Source: Pedobacter zeae
GTDB taxonomy: Bacteria > Bacteroidota > Bacteroidia > Sphingobacteriales > Sphingobacteriaceae
Reading direction: 5' to 3'
NCBI RefSeq assembly: GCF_014196715.1
Contig: NZ_JACIEF010000004.1
Location: 434,001 to 498,000 of the forward strand
Length of the DNA: 64,000 bases
Positions 25,101-34,328 of this stretch are shown in pieces (the first letter of the stretch is position 1; each line of letters begins with the position of its first letter). Made by a program: the position numbers and the translations under genes. The notes below the pieces were generated by a model that made no database searches, was not told where the DNA came from, and saw only the letters and a program-made list of their open reading frames with translations.

Positions 25101-28100
25101 ATGAGAGGAAGATTTACATTCGTATTCTTCATTTTCTGTCTCCTGGCTTTCCCGTTCGCCTTATTGGCACAAGACATTCCGGTTACAGGAAAGGTAACAG
25201 AACAAAATGGCTCGCCATTGCCTGGTGCAACAGTTAAGTTAGATGGCACTACAAGAGCAGCATCGACTGATGCCAATGGTGTATTTACCATCCAGGCTCC
25301 GGTAGGGGCAAAGCTTACCGTTTATTTAATTGGTATGGCAACACAAACGGTAACTGTTCCGGCAGGCGGCCGTATTAATGTAACGCTCAGTGCCGACTCA
25401 AAAGACCTGACCGAGGTAGTGGTTGTAGGTTATGGTACACAAAAGAAAAGTGTGGTAACCGGATCTATTTCGAGCGTTAAAGCCAAAGATTTAGAAAGCA
25501 TGCCGATTAACAGGGTTGAACAGGCTTTGCAAGGTAGAACCTCTGGTTTAACCATTGCAAGTGGTAACGGGCAACCCGGTACTTCTTCTACCGTTCGGGT
25601 AAGGGGATACACTTCTTTTGCTTCGGGTGGTAATAACGATCCGCTTTGGGTAGTAGATGGGGTAATTGTAGATAACGGTGGTATAGGGTACCTAAACCAG
25701 GCCGACATCGAATCTATCGAAGTATTGAAAGATGCTGCCTCGCAGGCCATTTATGGTGCCCGGGCTGCTAATGGGGTAATCATTATCACAACCAAAAAAG
25801 GTAAAGCAGGTTTAATAAGCGTAAATTATAACGGCTTCTACGGTACTTCGGCACCTGCAAAAAAACTTGATTTACTAAATGCCACCCAGTATGCTACCAT
25901 CAGAAACGAATCGGCACTTAACTCCGGATTACCTCAGCCCTATGCAAATCCGGCTGCTTTGGGTGCAGGTACCAACTGGCAGGATCAGGTATTTAACGAT
26001 GATGCCCGCCGCCAGACCCACGAATTCAGTGTTAGCGGAGGGAACGACAAATTTACCATCTACAGTTCGATGGGTTACATTAAACAGGAAGGTATTGTGG
26101 CCAGCCCGATTTCTAAATGGAACAGGGCAAACGTAAGGCTTAATTCTACCTATAAACCTGCAAAATGGATTACTTTTGGCGAGAACCTGGGCTATAGCCA
26201 CTCTGTAAACAGCAGCCTGGGCAATACCAACAGTGAGTTTGGCGGGCCACTAAGCTCGGCCATTAACCTCGATCCGATTACACCGGTAATAGAAACCGAC
26301 CCTGCTTTAATAGCCAAATCGCCTTACACCATTGCCAATACCCTCAGAAATCCTGATGGTTTCCCTTATGGTATTTCGCCTATTGTTGGTCAGGAAATGA
26401 CTAACCCAATAGCTTACATGCAAACCCGCCTGGGTAACTATAGCTGGGACCACAACATTGTAGGTAACGCTTTTGCGGAGATTGAACCTATTGCAAATTT
26501 GAAATTCAGATCGAGTTTAGGTACTAAAGTAGCTTTCTACGGCGGCGATTCGTACACTCCGCTTTTCTACCTGAACTCTTCTTCTAAAAACGATAAAAAA
26601 TCGTTCTACCGCGAAATTAATACGGTATTAAACTATAACTGGGAAAATACCTTAAGTTATTCGCGCAACTTTGGTAAACACCATGCTTTCATCATCCTGG
26701 GGCAGGGGTACTATATGGACAACAATACCAGAAGTTTAAATACCACGTATCAGAACATCATTGCCAACAGCTTTTATGAAGCGAATTTAAATTATGATCC
26801 CGGAACCGCTAATAAACTTGTTGGAGGTGGCGATGGAACACTACATGTTGTAAACTCATTATTTACCCGTGTTACTTATGATTATGACGAGAAATACCTG
26901 TTTACGGGTATCATCAGGCGTGACGGCTCCTCGCGCTTTGGTACCAACAACCGGTTCGGTTATTTCCCTTCGTTCTCACTGGGTTGGGTGCCTTCAAAAG
27001 AAGCTTTCTGGAAAGAAAATAACGTTGTAAGTTTCTTGAAAATCCGTGGAGGTTATGGAGTTACCGGTAACGATGCTTTGGGCGATTTCAGGTACGTTTC
27101 ATTGGTGAGCAGTGGCCGTAACTATACCTTCGGCACAACCGATCAAAGCATGATAGGCTGGAGCCCGGCTGCTTTATCTAACCCCGATCTGAAGTGGGAA
27201 GAAACCCGCCAAACCAATATTGGTTTTGACGCTACCCTGTTCACTAATTTTACCTTATCGGCCGAGTACTTTAAAAAGAAAACCGTTGGGGTATTGCAAA
27301 CACCGGATATTCCATTGTATGTGGGTGCAGCAGGAGGCCCGACACAAAATGTGGGCGATATGCAAAATACCGGTTTTGAATTCGAACTGGGCTACCGCAA
27401 AAAAATGGGCGACTTTAATTTAGGTGTAAATGGAAATATATCTTTCCTTAAAAATAAAGTGACCAAGTTATTGCCGGGTAAAACCTTTATCGAAGATAAT
27501 GCGCAAAGTTTCCAAACCATGGGTAACTTTACCCGTACCGGCTTAGGCAGATCTTTCAACGAATACTATGGTTATGATATGCTGGGTATTTTCCAAACTC
27601 AGGCAGAAATTGATAGCTATGTTGGCCCGGCAGGTACCAAACTACAGCCTAATGCCAAACCCGGCGATATTAAGTTTGCGAACTTAAATGGCGATAATGA
27701 AATTAATTCGTCAGATAGAACGTATTTAGGCAGCCCAATTCCGAAATATACCTACGGTATTACCATTAACCTGGCTTATAAAAACTGGGACCTGGTAGCT
27801 TTTGGTAATGGTGTTGGCGGAAATCAGATTTTTCAGGGCTTACGCCGTTTAGATGTTACCTATGCAAACTGGCAAACCAAAATCTTAGATCGCTGGACGC
27901 CTTCTAACCCTTCTACTACCATGCCACGTATTGTAGAATCTGATCCAAACGGAAACTATATCAAATTCTCTAAACTATACCTCGAAAAAGGCGATTATTT
28001 CAGATTAAAAACATTACAGGTGGGATATACCCTTCCTCAAAACATCTCGAAAAAAATTGGTGCACAAAAAGTCAGGGCTTACTTAATGAGCGAAAACTTA

Positions 28101-28220
28101 TGGACCATTACCAAATACACGGGATATGATCCAGAAATCGGTGGAACGGTATTGGGAGTAGACCGTGGAGTTTACCCGCAGGCACGTTCATTTATGATTG
28201 GTTTAAATGTTGGATTTTAA
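25101..28220 (+). CDS. SusC/RagA-type TonB-dependent outer membrane transporter
   Basis: 1039 residues. After the signal peptide (to about residue 24, ALLAQ), a carboxypeptidase regulatory-like domain spans about 25-105 (VTGKVTEQNGSPLPGATVKL). The SusC signature LTEVVVVGYGTQKKSVVTGS then leads into the plug domain (ALQGRTSGLTI, RVRGYTSF, ANGVIIITTKKG). The remainder is the 22-strand barrel, ending with the Phe-terminated strand SFMIGLNVGF required for outer-membrane assembly. It imports oligosaccharides across the outer membrane using TonB energy. The partner SusD gene starts 10 bases downstream, so the two are co-transcribed and form the usual SusCD pedal-bin complex. Confidence 0.96.
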   Translation: MRGRFTFVFFIFCLLAFPFALLAQDIPVTGKVTEQNGSPLPGATVKLDGTTRAASTDANGVFTIQAPVGAKLTVYLIGMATQTVTVPAGGRINVTLSADSKDLTEVVVVGYGTQKKSVVTGSISSVKAKDLESMPINRVEQALQGRTSGLTIASGNGQPGTSSTVRVRGYTSFASGGNNDPLWVVDGVIVDNGGIGYLNQADIESIEVLKDAASQAIYGARAANGVIIITTKKGKAGLISVNYNGFYGTSAPAKKLDLLNATQYATIRNESALNSGLPQPYANPAALGAGTNWQDQVFNDDARRQTHEFSVSGGNDKFTIYSSMGYIKQEGIVASPISKWNRANVRLNSTYKPAKWITFGENLGYSHSVNSSLGNTNSEFGGPLSSAINLDPITPVIETDPALIAKSPYTIANTLRNPDGFPYGISPIVGQEMTNPIAYMQTRLGNYSWDHNIVGNAFAEIEPIANLKFRSSLGTKVAFYGGDSYTPLFYLNSSSKNDKKSFYREINTVLNYNWENTLSYSRNFGKHHAFIILGQGYYMDNNTRSLNTTYQNIIANSFYEANLNYDPGTANKLVGGGDGTLHVVNSLFTRVTYDYDEKYLFTGIIRRDGSSRFGTNNRFGYFPSFSLGWVPSKEAFWKENNVVSFLKIRGGYGVTGNDALGDFRYVSLVSSGRNYTFGTTDQSMIGWSPAALSNPDLKWEETRQTNIGFDATLFTNFTLSAEYFKKKTVGVLQTPDIPLYVGAAGGPTQNVGDMQNTGFEFELGYRKKMGDFNLGVNGNISFLKNKVTKLLPGKTFIEDNAQSFQTMGNFTRTGLGRSFNEYYGYDMLGIFQTQAEIDSYVGPAGTKLQPNAKPGDIKFANLNGDNEINSSDRTYLGSPIPKYTYGITINLAYKNWDLVAFGNGVGGNQIFQGLRRLDVTYANWQTKILDRWTPSNPSTTMPRIVESDPNGNYIKFSKLYLEKGDYFRLKTLQVGYTLPQNISKKIGAQKVRAYLMSENLWTITKYTGYDPEIGGTVLGVDRGVYPQARSFMIGLNVGF

Positions 28221-28230
28221 TAGTTGAACA

Positions 28231-29760
28231 ATGAAAAAGAGTATTTTTTATATTGCGGCTTTGGCCGCTTCATCACAATTGTTTGTCTCTTGCAAAAAAC
28301 AGTTGGATGTAAACCCAAGAGAGCGTATTTTGGAGACTGGTTATTACAAAACGCCTGCAGAAGCATTAACATCACTCATTTCGGTGTATGATGTTCTGGG
28401 AAATCAATCTTCAGGATACCTGACCAAAGTAAATATTTTATCGGCAGGTTCTGATGACCATTTTGCCGGAGGTGATTCGCCATCTGATATCGGCGATTTA
28501 CAGACCATCAATAACTACACCTTAACTTCTACCTCGGGAGCGGCCAGCCATTTATGGGGCAAGGGTTTTACCGGTGTTTACCGGGCAAATGTATTTTTGC
28601 AAAAGGTGAATGGTGCAGGTTTAGACGATGCCACCAGAACACGCTACATTGCAGAGGTAAAAGCTTTAAGGGCAATCTATTATTTCGACCTGGTGAGGTT
28701 ATTTAAGAATATTCCTTTATTGACCGATGTGGTTGAACCTAGTGCAATGTTTGATGTATTACAGGTTCCTGCAGATCAGGTGTATGCTTTGATCGTTAAA
28801 GATTTATCGGAAGCTATTCCTAATCTACCGGCTACAGTTCCCGTTGCTTCACAGGGCGGCAGACTTACTCAAGGTGCGGTACATGCCGTTTTGGGTAAAG
28901 TATACATGTGGCAGCAAAAATGGACGGAAGCGGCGGCAGAATTTGCTTTGGTTAACGGACCCACCCCCGGAGCAAGTACCTATGGCTATAAATTACTGCC
29001 TAATTTTGCCGATTTATGGAATGTTAAAAATAAATTCAATTCGGAATCGATTTTGGAAATTGTTTATAACACCACCTCTGATATGGGCTGGGGAACTGTT
29101 GGTAGCCGCGAAGGTAATGTTATGAGTATTTTGGTTGGTCCGCGTAACTATGTGCCGGTAAATGCAGCTTTGGCTCCCGATTATATTTCGGGCTGGAGTT
29201 TCCTGCCTTTTACAAAAGATTTCTTTGATCAGATTCATTACGACCCGAGGAATAAAGCAACCGTTGCTAACCTGGATAGTTTGGAAAAGGCAAATATTGT
29301 AACCTATAAACATGCGTATGCCAATACCGGATATTTTATAGAAAAATACGCCGGCCGTACGTCTACTAAAGCAGCCAGTGGCCAGTTAGAACTTAATTTC
29401 GGCCAGGATATGTACGAAATCCGTTTGGCAGATACCTATTTGCTAGAAGCAGAAGCCTTATTGAAAAGTGGTGCAGGTGTTGGTGCCGGAACCAAAGCTT
29501 ATGTGATGTTTAATGCGGTAAGGGCAAGAGTGGGCTTAAGTCCGCTACCGGTAACCATGGATAACATTATGCGCGAGCGCCGTTTGGAGCTTGCAGCAGA
29601 AGGACACCGCTGGTTTGATCTGGTACGCTGGGGCTTAGCACCAACAGTATTAGCCGGTAAAGGTTTTAAAGCAGGCAGAAACGAAATCTTTCCAATTCCG
29701 GAAAGAGAACTGGCCAACTCTAAAATTTTACAAAGTAAAGAATGGGGTGGCACTAAATAA
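28231..29760 (+). CDS. SusD/RagB-type glycan-binding lipoprotein
   Basis: 509 residues. The lipoprotein signal has Cys21 (SQLFVSCKKQLDVNP). The body shows the helical TPR-like SusD fold: an N-terminal block near residues 100-150 (LWGKGFTGVYRANVFLQKV, EVKALRAIYYFDLVRLFKNI) and the C-terminal RagB region (EIRLADTYLLEAEALLKSGA, RERRLELAAEGHRWFDLVRW, IPIPERE-like IFPIPERELANS). SusD lipoproteins cap the SusC barrel on the cell surface and bind the incoming oligosaccharide. It is translated 10 bases after susC. Confidence 0.95.
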   Translation: MKKSIFYIAALAASSQLFVSCKKQLDVNPRERILETGYYKTPAEALTSLISVYDVLGNQSSGYLTKVNILSAGSDDHFAGGDSPSDIGDLQTINNYTLTSTSGAASHLWGKGFTGVYRANVFLQKVNGAGLDDATRTRYIAEVKALRAIYYFDLVRLFKNIPLLTDVVEPSAMFDVLQVPADQVYALIVKDLSEAIPNLPATVPVASQGGRLTQGAVHAVLGKVYMWQQKWTEAAAEFALVNGPTPGASTYGYKLLPNFADLWNVKNKFNSESILEIVYNTTSDMGWGTVGSREGNVMSILVGPRNYVPVNAALAPDYISGWSFLPFTKDFFDQIHYDPRNKATVANLDSLEKANIVTYKHAYANTGYFIEKYAGRTSTKAASGQLELNFGQDMYEIRLADTYLLEAEALLKSGAGVGAGTKAYVMFNAVRARVGLSPLPVTMDNIMRERRLELAAEGHRWFDLVRWGLAPTVLAGKGFKAGRNEIFPIPERELANSKILQSKEWGGTK

Positions 29761-29796
29761 ATGCCCTTCTCTATATCATCCTTAATATTTTAATTA

Positions 29797-29830
29797 CAGG
29801 GAGAAAGCGTAGCCTTTCTTCCTGTTTTTT
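29797..29830 (+). terminator. Hairpin with T-run between susD and the GH30 gene
   Basis: CAGGGAGAAAG (29797-29807) pairs with CTTTCTTCCTG (29814-29824) apart from one G-T pair, followed by TTTTTT. The GH30 start is only 18 bases downstream, so it may act as a partial terminator that keeps susCD mRNA above enzyme mRNA. Confidence 0.6.
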
Positions 29831-29847
29831 ATCAGACCATCTTTCCT

Positions 29848-31251
29848 ATGCTATTTACCAAGTCCTTTGGGCTAATATTAGGCTGTGCTTTTAGTTGCTC
29901 GGTTGCTGTTATGGCACAGGGCCAGCCGCAGGTATGGCTAACCAAAGCCGATCGTACCGCCTTATTTACCCGCCAGGCCACAGGCCTAAGCCTGGCTAAA
30001 GTTAAAAACAAGCAGTTAACCATTGTTGTAAACGATAAAGAAACTTTTCAGCGTATGGATGGTTTTGGCTATGCCTTAACCGGTGGCAGTGCGCAGCATG
30101 TGGTTAAAATGTCGGCACCAGCCAGGGCAGCACTGCTTAAAGAGCTTTTTGCAACCAACGGCAACAATATCGGCGTAAGCTACATCAGGTTGAGTATTGG
30201 TGCATCAGATTTAAACGAAAAAGTATTTTCTTACAACGATCTTCCCGAGGGCGAAACCGATTTGGAACAGGCTAAATTTGATTTGGGCCCCGATAAAGCT
30301 GATGTGATTCCGGTAATGAAGGAAATCCTGGCCATTAACCCTAAAATTAAAATTATGGGCTCGCCATGGTCTCCTCCCTTATGGATGAAAACCACATACG
30401 ATGCCCGCGGTGGCATGCTGAAACCAGAATATTACGGCGCCTATGCTAAATATTTTGTGCGGTATGTACAGGAAATGCAAAAAATGGGGATTCCGATCGA
30501 TGCCATTACGGTGCAAAACGAACCCTTACATCCTGGTAATAACCCCAGTTTATTCATGGCAGCACCCGATCAGGCCCTTTTTGTAAAACAGTTTCTGGGC
30601 CCTGCTTTTGCTAAAGCCCATATTAAAACCAAAATTATTATTTACGACCATAATGCCGACAGGCCTGATTATCCGATCAGTATTTTAGATGACCCCGAAG
30701 CAAAAAAATACATAGCCGGTTCGGCCTTTCACCTTTACGGAGGTAAGATAGAGGCTTTAACCGATGTGCATAATGCCCATCCCGATAAAAACATCTATTT
30801 TTCTGAGCAAATGGTGGTTGAACAGCCCGATGCTGCAACCATTAACATCGTAAATCCGGTAAAGCGCTTAATTATTGGCGCTACCCGTAACTGGAGCAAA
30901 AACGTTTTGGAATGGAACCTGGCTGCCGATCCGGAAAATAAGCCTTATACCGACAGGGGAGGTTGCTCCATGTGCCAGGGAGCAGTTACCATTAATGGCG
31001 ACAGGTATAGCCGTAACCTGGCATACTTTTCCATTGCCCATGCTTCGAAATTTGTTAGGCCCGGCTCAGTACGGGTGGCTTCTAACGAACTGAACGGTTT
31101 GGCCAACGTTGCATTTAAAACACCCGATGGTAAACATGTGCTTATTGTGGCCAATACCGGCAAAGAAGCTGCAGCCTTTAACATCAGTCAAAACGGCAAA
31201 ACATATGCTGCGGCGCTCGATAAGGGTGCAGTAGCCACATATATCTGGTAA
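29848..31251 (+). CDS. Glycoside hydrolase family 30 enzyme (probable beta-glucanase)
   Basis: 467 residues, with an N-terminal signal sequence. The GH30 start motif RMDGFGYALTGGSA lies near 69-82, the substrate-site block SPWSPPLWMKTT at about 171-182, the acid/base Glu225 in VQNEPLHPG and the nucleophile Glu320 in YFSEQMVV. The C-terminal beta-sandwich (FVRPGSVRVASNELNGLANV) is the small side domain normal for the family. Bacteroidota GH30 enzymes in such loci include endo-beta-1,6-glucanases and glucosyl/xylosyl-ceramidase relatives. Beta-1,6-glucan is my best guess, but subfamily assignment needs an alignment. It lies 87 bases after susD and 18 bases before the GH5 gene. Confidence 0.9.
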   Translation: MLFTKSFGLILGCAFSCSVAVMAQGQPQVWLTKADRTALFTRQATGLSLAKVKNKQLTIVVNDKETFQRMDGFGYALTGGSAQHVVKMSAPARAALLKELFATNGNNIGVSYIRLSIGASDLNEKVFSYNDLPEGETDLEQAKFDLGPDKADVIPVMKEILAINPKIKIMGSPWSPPLWMKTTYDARGGMLKPEYYGAYAKYFVRYVQEMQKMGIPIDAITVQNEPLHPGNNPSLFMAAPDQALFVKQFLGPAFAKAHIKTKIIIYDHNADRPDYPISILDDPEAKKYIAGSAFHLYGGKIEALTDVHNAHPDKNIYFSEQMVVEQPDAATINIVNPVKRLIIGATRNWSKNVLEWNLAADPENKPYTDRGGCSMCQGAVTINGDRYSRNLAYFSIAHASKFVRPGSVRVASNELNGLANVAFKTPDGKHVLIVANTGKEAAAFNISQNGKTYAAALDKGAVATYIW

Positions 31252-31269
31252 TGATCAATCGTCTCAACT

Positions 31270-33021
31270 ATGTTTTTTAAAAAATCACTTTTATATATTT
31301 TGCTGCTTTGCGGTGTTTCGGTTACGGGGTTTGGTCAGGGCTTTTTAAAAGCATCGGGCACAAAAATTGTTGATGGCAGGGGCCAGAATGTATTGTTGCG
31401 CGGCATAGGCCTTGGTGGCTGGATGTTGCAGGAAGGCTATATGCTAAAAATTACTAAAGAGGCACAGCAATACCGCATCCGCGAAAGGATTACCGACCTG
31501 ATGGGGCCAAAACAAACGCAGGAGTTTTACGATGCCTGGCTGGCTAACCACATGCGTAAGATTGATGTCGACTCGATGAAACGCTGGGGATTTAATTCCA
31601 TCCGCCTGCCTATGCATTATAACCTTTATACCCTGCCGGTAGATCAGGAACCGGTGGCCGGAAAAAATACCTGGCTCGAAAAAGGTTTTGCCTTAACCGA
31701 TAGTTTACTCAACTGGTGTAAAGCCAATAAAATGTACCTCATTTTAGATCTGCATGCTGCACCGGGCGGGCAGGGTAACGATTTAAACATTGCCGACCGC
31801 GATCCGTCAAAGCCCTACCTGTGGGATAGCGAGGCCAACCAGGAAAAAACCATTGCCCTTTGGCGCAAATTGGCCGAACGCTATAAGAACGAACCTTATA
31901 TTGGTGCCTACGATATTATCAATGAACCGAACTATGGTTTCAGCAATCCGGAAGAGGATAAAAATGGTACCAAGGAAAAAGTAAATGCTCCTTTAAGAAA
32001 ACTGATGGTAGAGATTACCAAAGCCATCCGTGAGGTAGACCAGCAACACCTGATTATTATTGAAGGTAATGGCTGGGGCAATAACTATAATGGTATTTTC
32101 CCGCTGTGGGATAAAAACATGGCCTTAAGTTTTCATAAATACTGGAATTATAACGATCAGGCTTCTATAGCACACATTATCAAAGCCCGCGATGAGCAGC
32201 AGGTACCCGTTTGGCTGGGCGAAACAGGCGAGAACTCGAATGTTTGGTTTACTGATGCCATCCACCTCTTAGAAAAAAACAATATCGGCTGGTCGTGGTG
32301 GCCCCTGAAAAAAATCGGTTTCAATAACCCGATGGAAATTAAATCGAACCCGAATTACGATGCGCTGGTTAAATACCTCAACAATGGCGGTAATAAACCT
32401 AAAGATAGCAACGTGTATAGCGGACTGATGGAACTGGCTATTTATTCGAGATTAGAAAACACCATCATTCACCATGATGTAATCGATGCAATGATCCGTC
32501 AGCCTTTTAGTAATGAAACCAAACCTTTTAAAGCCCACTTAATTCAAAACAAAAGCATAGTATACGCGGTTGATTACGATTTGGGTAAAAATAGTTTTGC
32601 CTATTTCGATACCGACACGGCTGATTACCACACTTCTACCAATAAGAGATCGGTGGGGAACCGCGGCAGGATTTATCGTAATGATGGTGTTGATATTGCC
32701 AAAGATTCGCTTCAGTACGAAAAATATTATGTAAACCATATCGAAAATGGCGAATGGCTGCAATACACAGTTAATGTTGCGCAGAAAGGTACTTATACCC
32801 TAAAAATAAATGCAGCAGCCGAAAATGCTGCCGGACGAATCACCGTTTTAATCGACGGTAAAACCGTTGTCAAAGAAGTAGCGGTTCCAAACACTGGCGA
32901 TGCAAAAAGATTTGCCACTTTCGAAATCAAAAATGTGCCATTAAAATGGGGGAAGCAAAAAATAAGGGTGCTCGCCGCAACCGGTGGCTATAATTTTAGC
33001 TATATTCAATTTGTAAAATAA
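31270..33021 (+). CDS. Glycoside hydrolase family 5 enzyme with C-terminal CBM6-like domain
   Basis: 583 residues with a signal peptide. The GH5 barrel spans about 25-375: NSIRLPMHYN, LDLHAAPGGQ, acid/base Glu219 in IINEPN, HKYWNY, and nucleophile Glu318 in WLGETGEN. After a linker, the last 140 residues look like a family 6 carbohydrate-binding module (YRNDGVDIAK, ENGEWLQYTVNV, GTYTLKINAAAENA). GH5 members cleave beta-1,4-, beta-1,3- or mixed-linkage glucans. Together with the GH30 enzyme 18 bases upstream, it suggests a branched beta-1,3/1,6-glucan substrate (inference). No GH3 beta-glucosidase is present in this locus to finish degradation. Confidence 0.9.
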   Translation: MFFKKSLLYILLLCGVSVTGFGQGFLKASGTKIVDGRGQNVLLRGIGLGGWMLQEGYMLKITKEAQQYRIRERITDLMGPKQTQEFYDAWLANHMRKIDVDSMKRWGFNSIRLPMHYNLYTLPVDQEPVAGKNTWLEKGFALTDSLLNWCKANKMYLILDLHAAPGGQGNDLNIADRDPSKPYLWDSEANQEKTIALWRKLAERYKNEPYIGAYDIINEPNYGFSNPEEDKNGTKEKVNAPLRKLMVEITKAIREVDQQHLIIIEGNGWGNNYNGIFPLWDKNMALSFHKYWNYNDQASIAHIIKARDEQQVPVWLGETGENSNVWFTDAIHLLEKNNIGWSWWPLKKIGFNNPMEIKSNPNYDALVKYLNNGGNKPKDSNVYSGLMELAIYSRLENTIIHHDVIDAMIRQPFSNETKPFKAHLIQNKSIVYAVDYDLGKNSFAYFDTDTADYHTSTNKRSVGNRGRIYRNDGVDIAKDSLQYEKYYVNHIENGEWLQYTVNVAQKGTYTLKINAAAENAAGRITVLIDGKTVVKEVAVPNTGDAKRFATFEIKNVPLKWGKQKIRVLAATGGYNFSYIQFVK

Positions 33022-33036
33022 AAAACAGGCATCGTC

Positions 33037-34233
33037 TTGAAAGGCATAAAACGAATACTGGTTATACTAGGAGCGATGGCAGTAGTTATCATTATCCTTT
33101 CAAGGTGCATGAATACGGCCGATCAGTTACCCGAAGACATCAGGGGCGAAGCCTATACCGGTGCTGCCACCTGTGTAAAATGCCACAAAAACATTGAGCA
33201 ATCTTTTACCCATAATGCACATGGTTTAACCTCTAAACCAATAACCGACCAGCAATTGCTGGCAGTTTTTGCACCAGATTCGAATGTATTCCGCTACGAT
33301 GCCCATCAGAAGGTAGTGATCGAAAAACGTGCTGAAGGCATTTTTCAGGTAGCTTATGTGGATAGGAAAGAGGTGCAGGCCCAAAAATTCGATGTGGTAT
33401 TTGGTTCGGGCGAGAAGGCTTATACCTATGCCTATTGGAAAGGCAAAAAGCTATACGAACTGCCGCTTTCCTATTTTTCGGTCATCCGGAACTGGGCCAT
33501 TAGTCCGGGTTTCCCTAAACAAACCTTTTATTACGACCGGCCCATTGGTAGCCGTTGTTTAGAATGCCATGCCTCCTATGTAGACAAGAAAGTAACCCAA
33601 ACTTCGGGGGTTTCTACAGATGAGGAGCTGGAGCGCGGTACATTGATTTACGGGATAGATTGCGAGCGTTGCCACGGGCCAGGCCGGCAACATGCGGTTT
33701 TTCACCTGGAAAATCCAGAAGAGAAAACGGCAAAGTTCATCGCCATTTATAAAACACTGAGCAGAAAACAAAAGATGGATGCCTGTGGCGTGTGCCACTC
33801 CGGCAATGCATTGGTTGCCCAAAAATCGGTTTTCGGTTTTCAGCCCGGCGATCATTTAGACGACTATTATGCACAAGACTTTGCAGGTTTTGGCAGTGCT
33901 GATCCCGACGTACATGGCAACCAGACCGAAATGCTGAAAGGAAGTAATTGCTACCGCAAAAGCGAAACCATGACCTGCCAGTCGTGCCACAATACACACG
34001 AAAACATCAAAGGCAATTTAAAAATTTACTCCCAACGTTGTATCACTTGTCACCAGGATAGTAAACACAGCGAAGCCACGCTGGCAAAAGGATCGCTCAG
34101 CACCAATTGCATTGATTGCCACATGCCAAAAATACCATCTAAACTCATCACTTTTCAACAGGCCGGCAAGGCTGATTTAAGTGCTTATTTATTGCGTTCA
34201 CACCATATCGGCATTTATCCCGTTAATAAGTAA
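33037..34233 (+). CDS. Seven-haem cytochrome c family protein
   Basis: 398 residues with seven CxxCH haem-binding motifs, at Cys46, 174, 209, 250, 314, 335 and 358. The N-terminus (KGIKRILVILGAMAVVIIILSRC) is a membrane anchor or an atypical lipoprotein signal, so the haem domain should face the periplasm. The best start is a TTG at 33037, because it keeps the positively charged residues before the hydrophobic segment; the ATG at 33076 would cut into that segment. It lies only 15 bases after the GH5 gene and is probably part of the same transcript, which is unusual for a polysaccharide locus. The electron partner is unknown. Confidence 0.88.
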   Translation: MKGIKRILVILGAMAVVIIILSRCMNTADQLPEDIRGEAYTGAATCVKCHKNIEQSFTHNAHGLTSKPITDQQLLAVFAPDSNVFRYDAHQKVVIEKRAEGIFQVAYVDRKEVQAQKFDVVFGSGEKAYTYAYWKGKKLYELPLSYFSVIRNWAISPGFPKQTFYYDRPIGSRCLECHASYVDKKVTQTSGVSTDEELERGTLIYGIDCERCHGPGRQHAVFHLENPEEKTAKFIAIYKTLSRKQKMDACGVCHSGNALVAQKSVFGFQPGDHLDDYYAQDFAGFGSADPDVHGNQTEMLKGSNCYRKSETMTCQSCHNTHENIKGNLKIYSQRCITCHQDSKHSEATLAKGSLSTNCIDCHMPKIPSKLITFQQAGKADLSAYLLRSHHIGIYPVNK

Positions 34234-34328
34234 AACCATGCCCGTATTAAGAAATTGTCCATTGTCTGTTAAACGGACTTGGATTTCGTACATTTGGTTT
34301 CGATCTTAAAATTTAGATAGTTGCCCAT

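Noticed and set aside
33076..34233. ATG start for the cytochrome gene
   Set aside because: It would remove the charged residues and half of the hydrophobic segment; its purine box is only two bases from the ATG.
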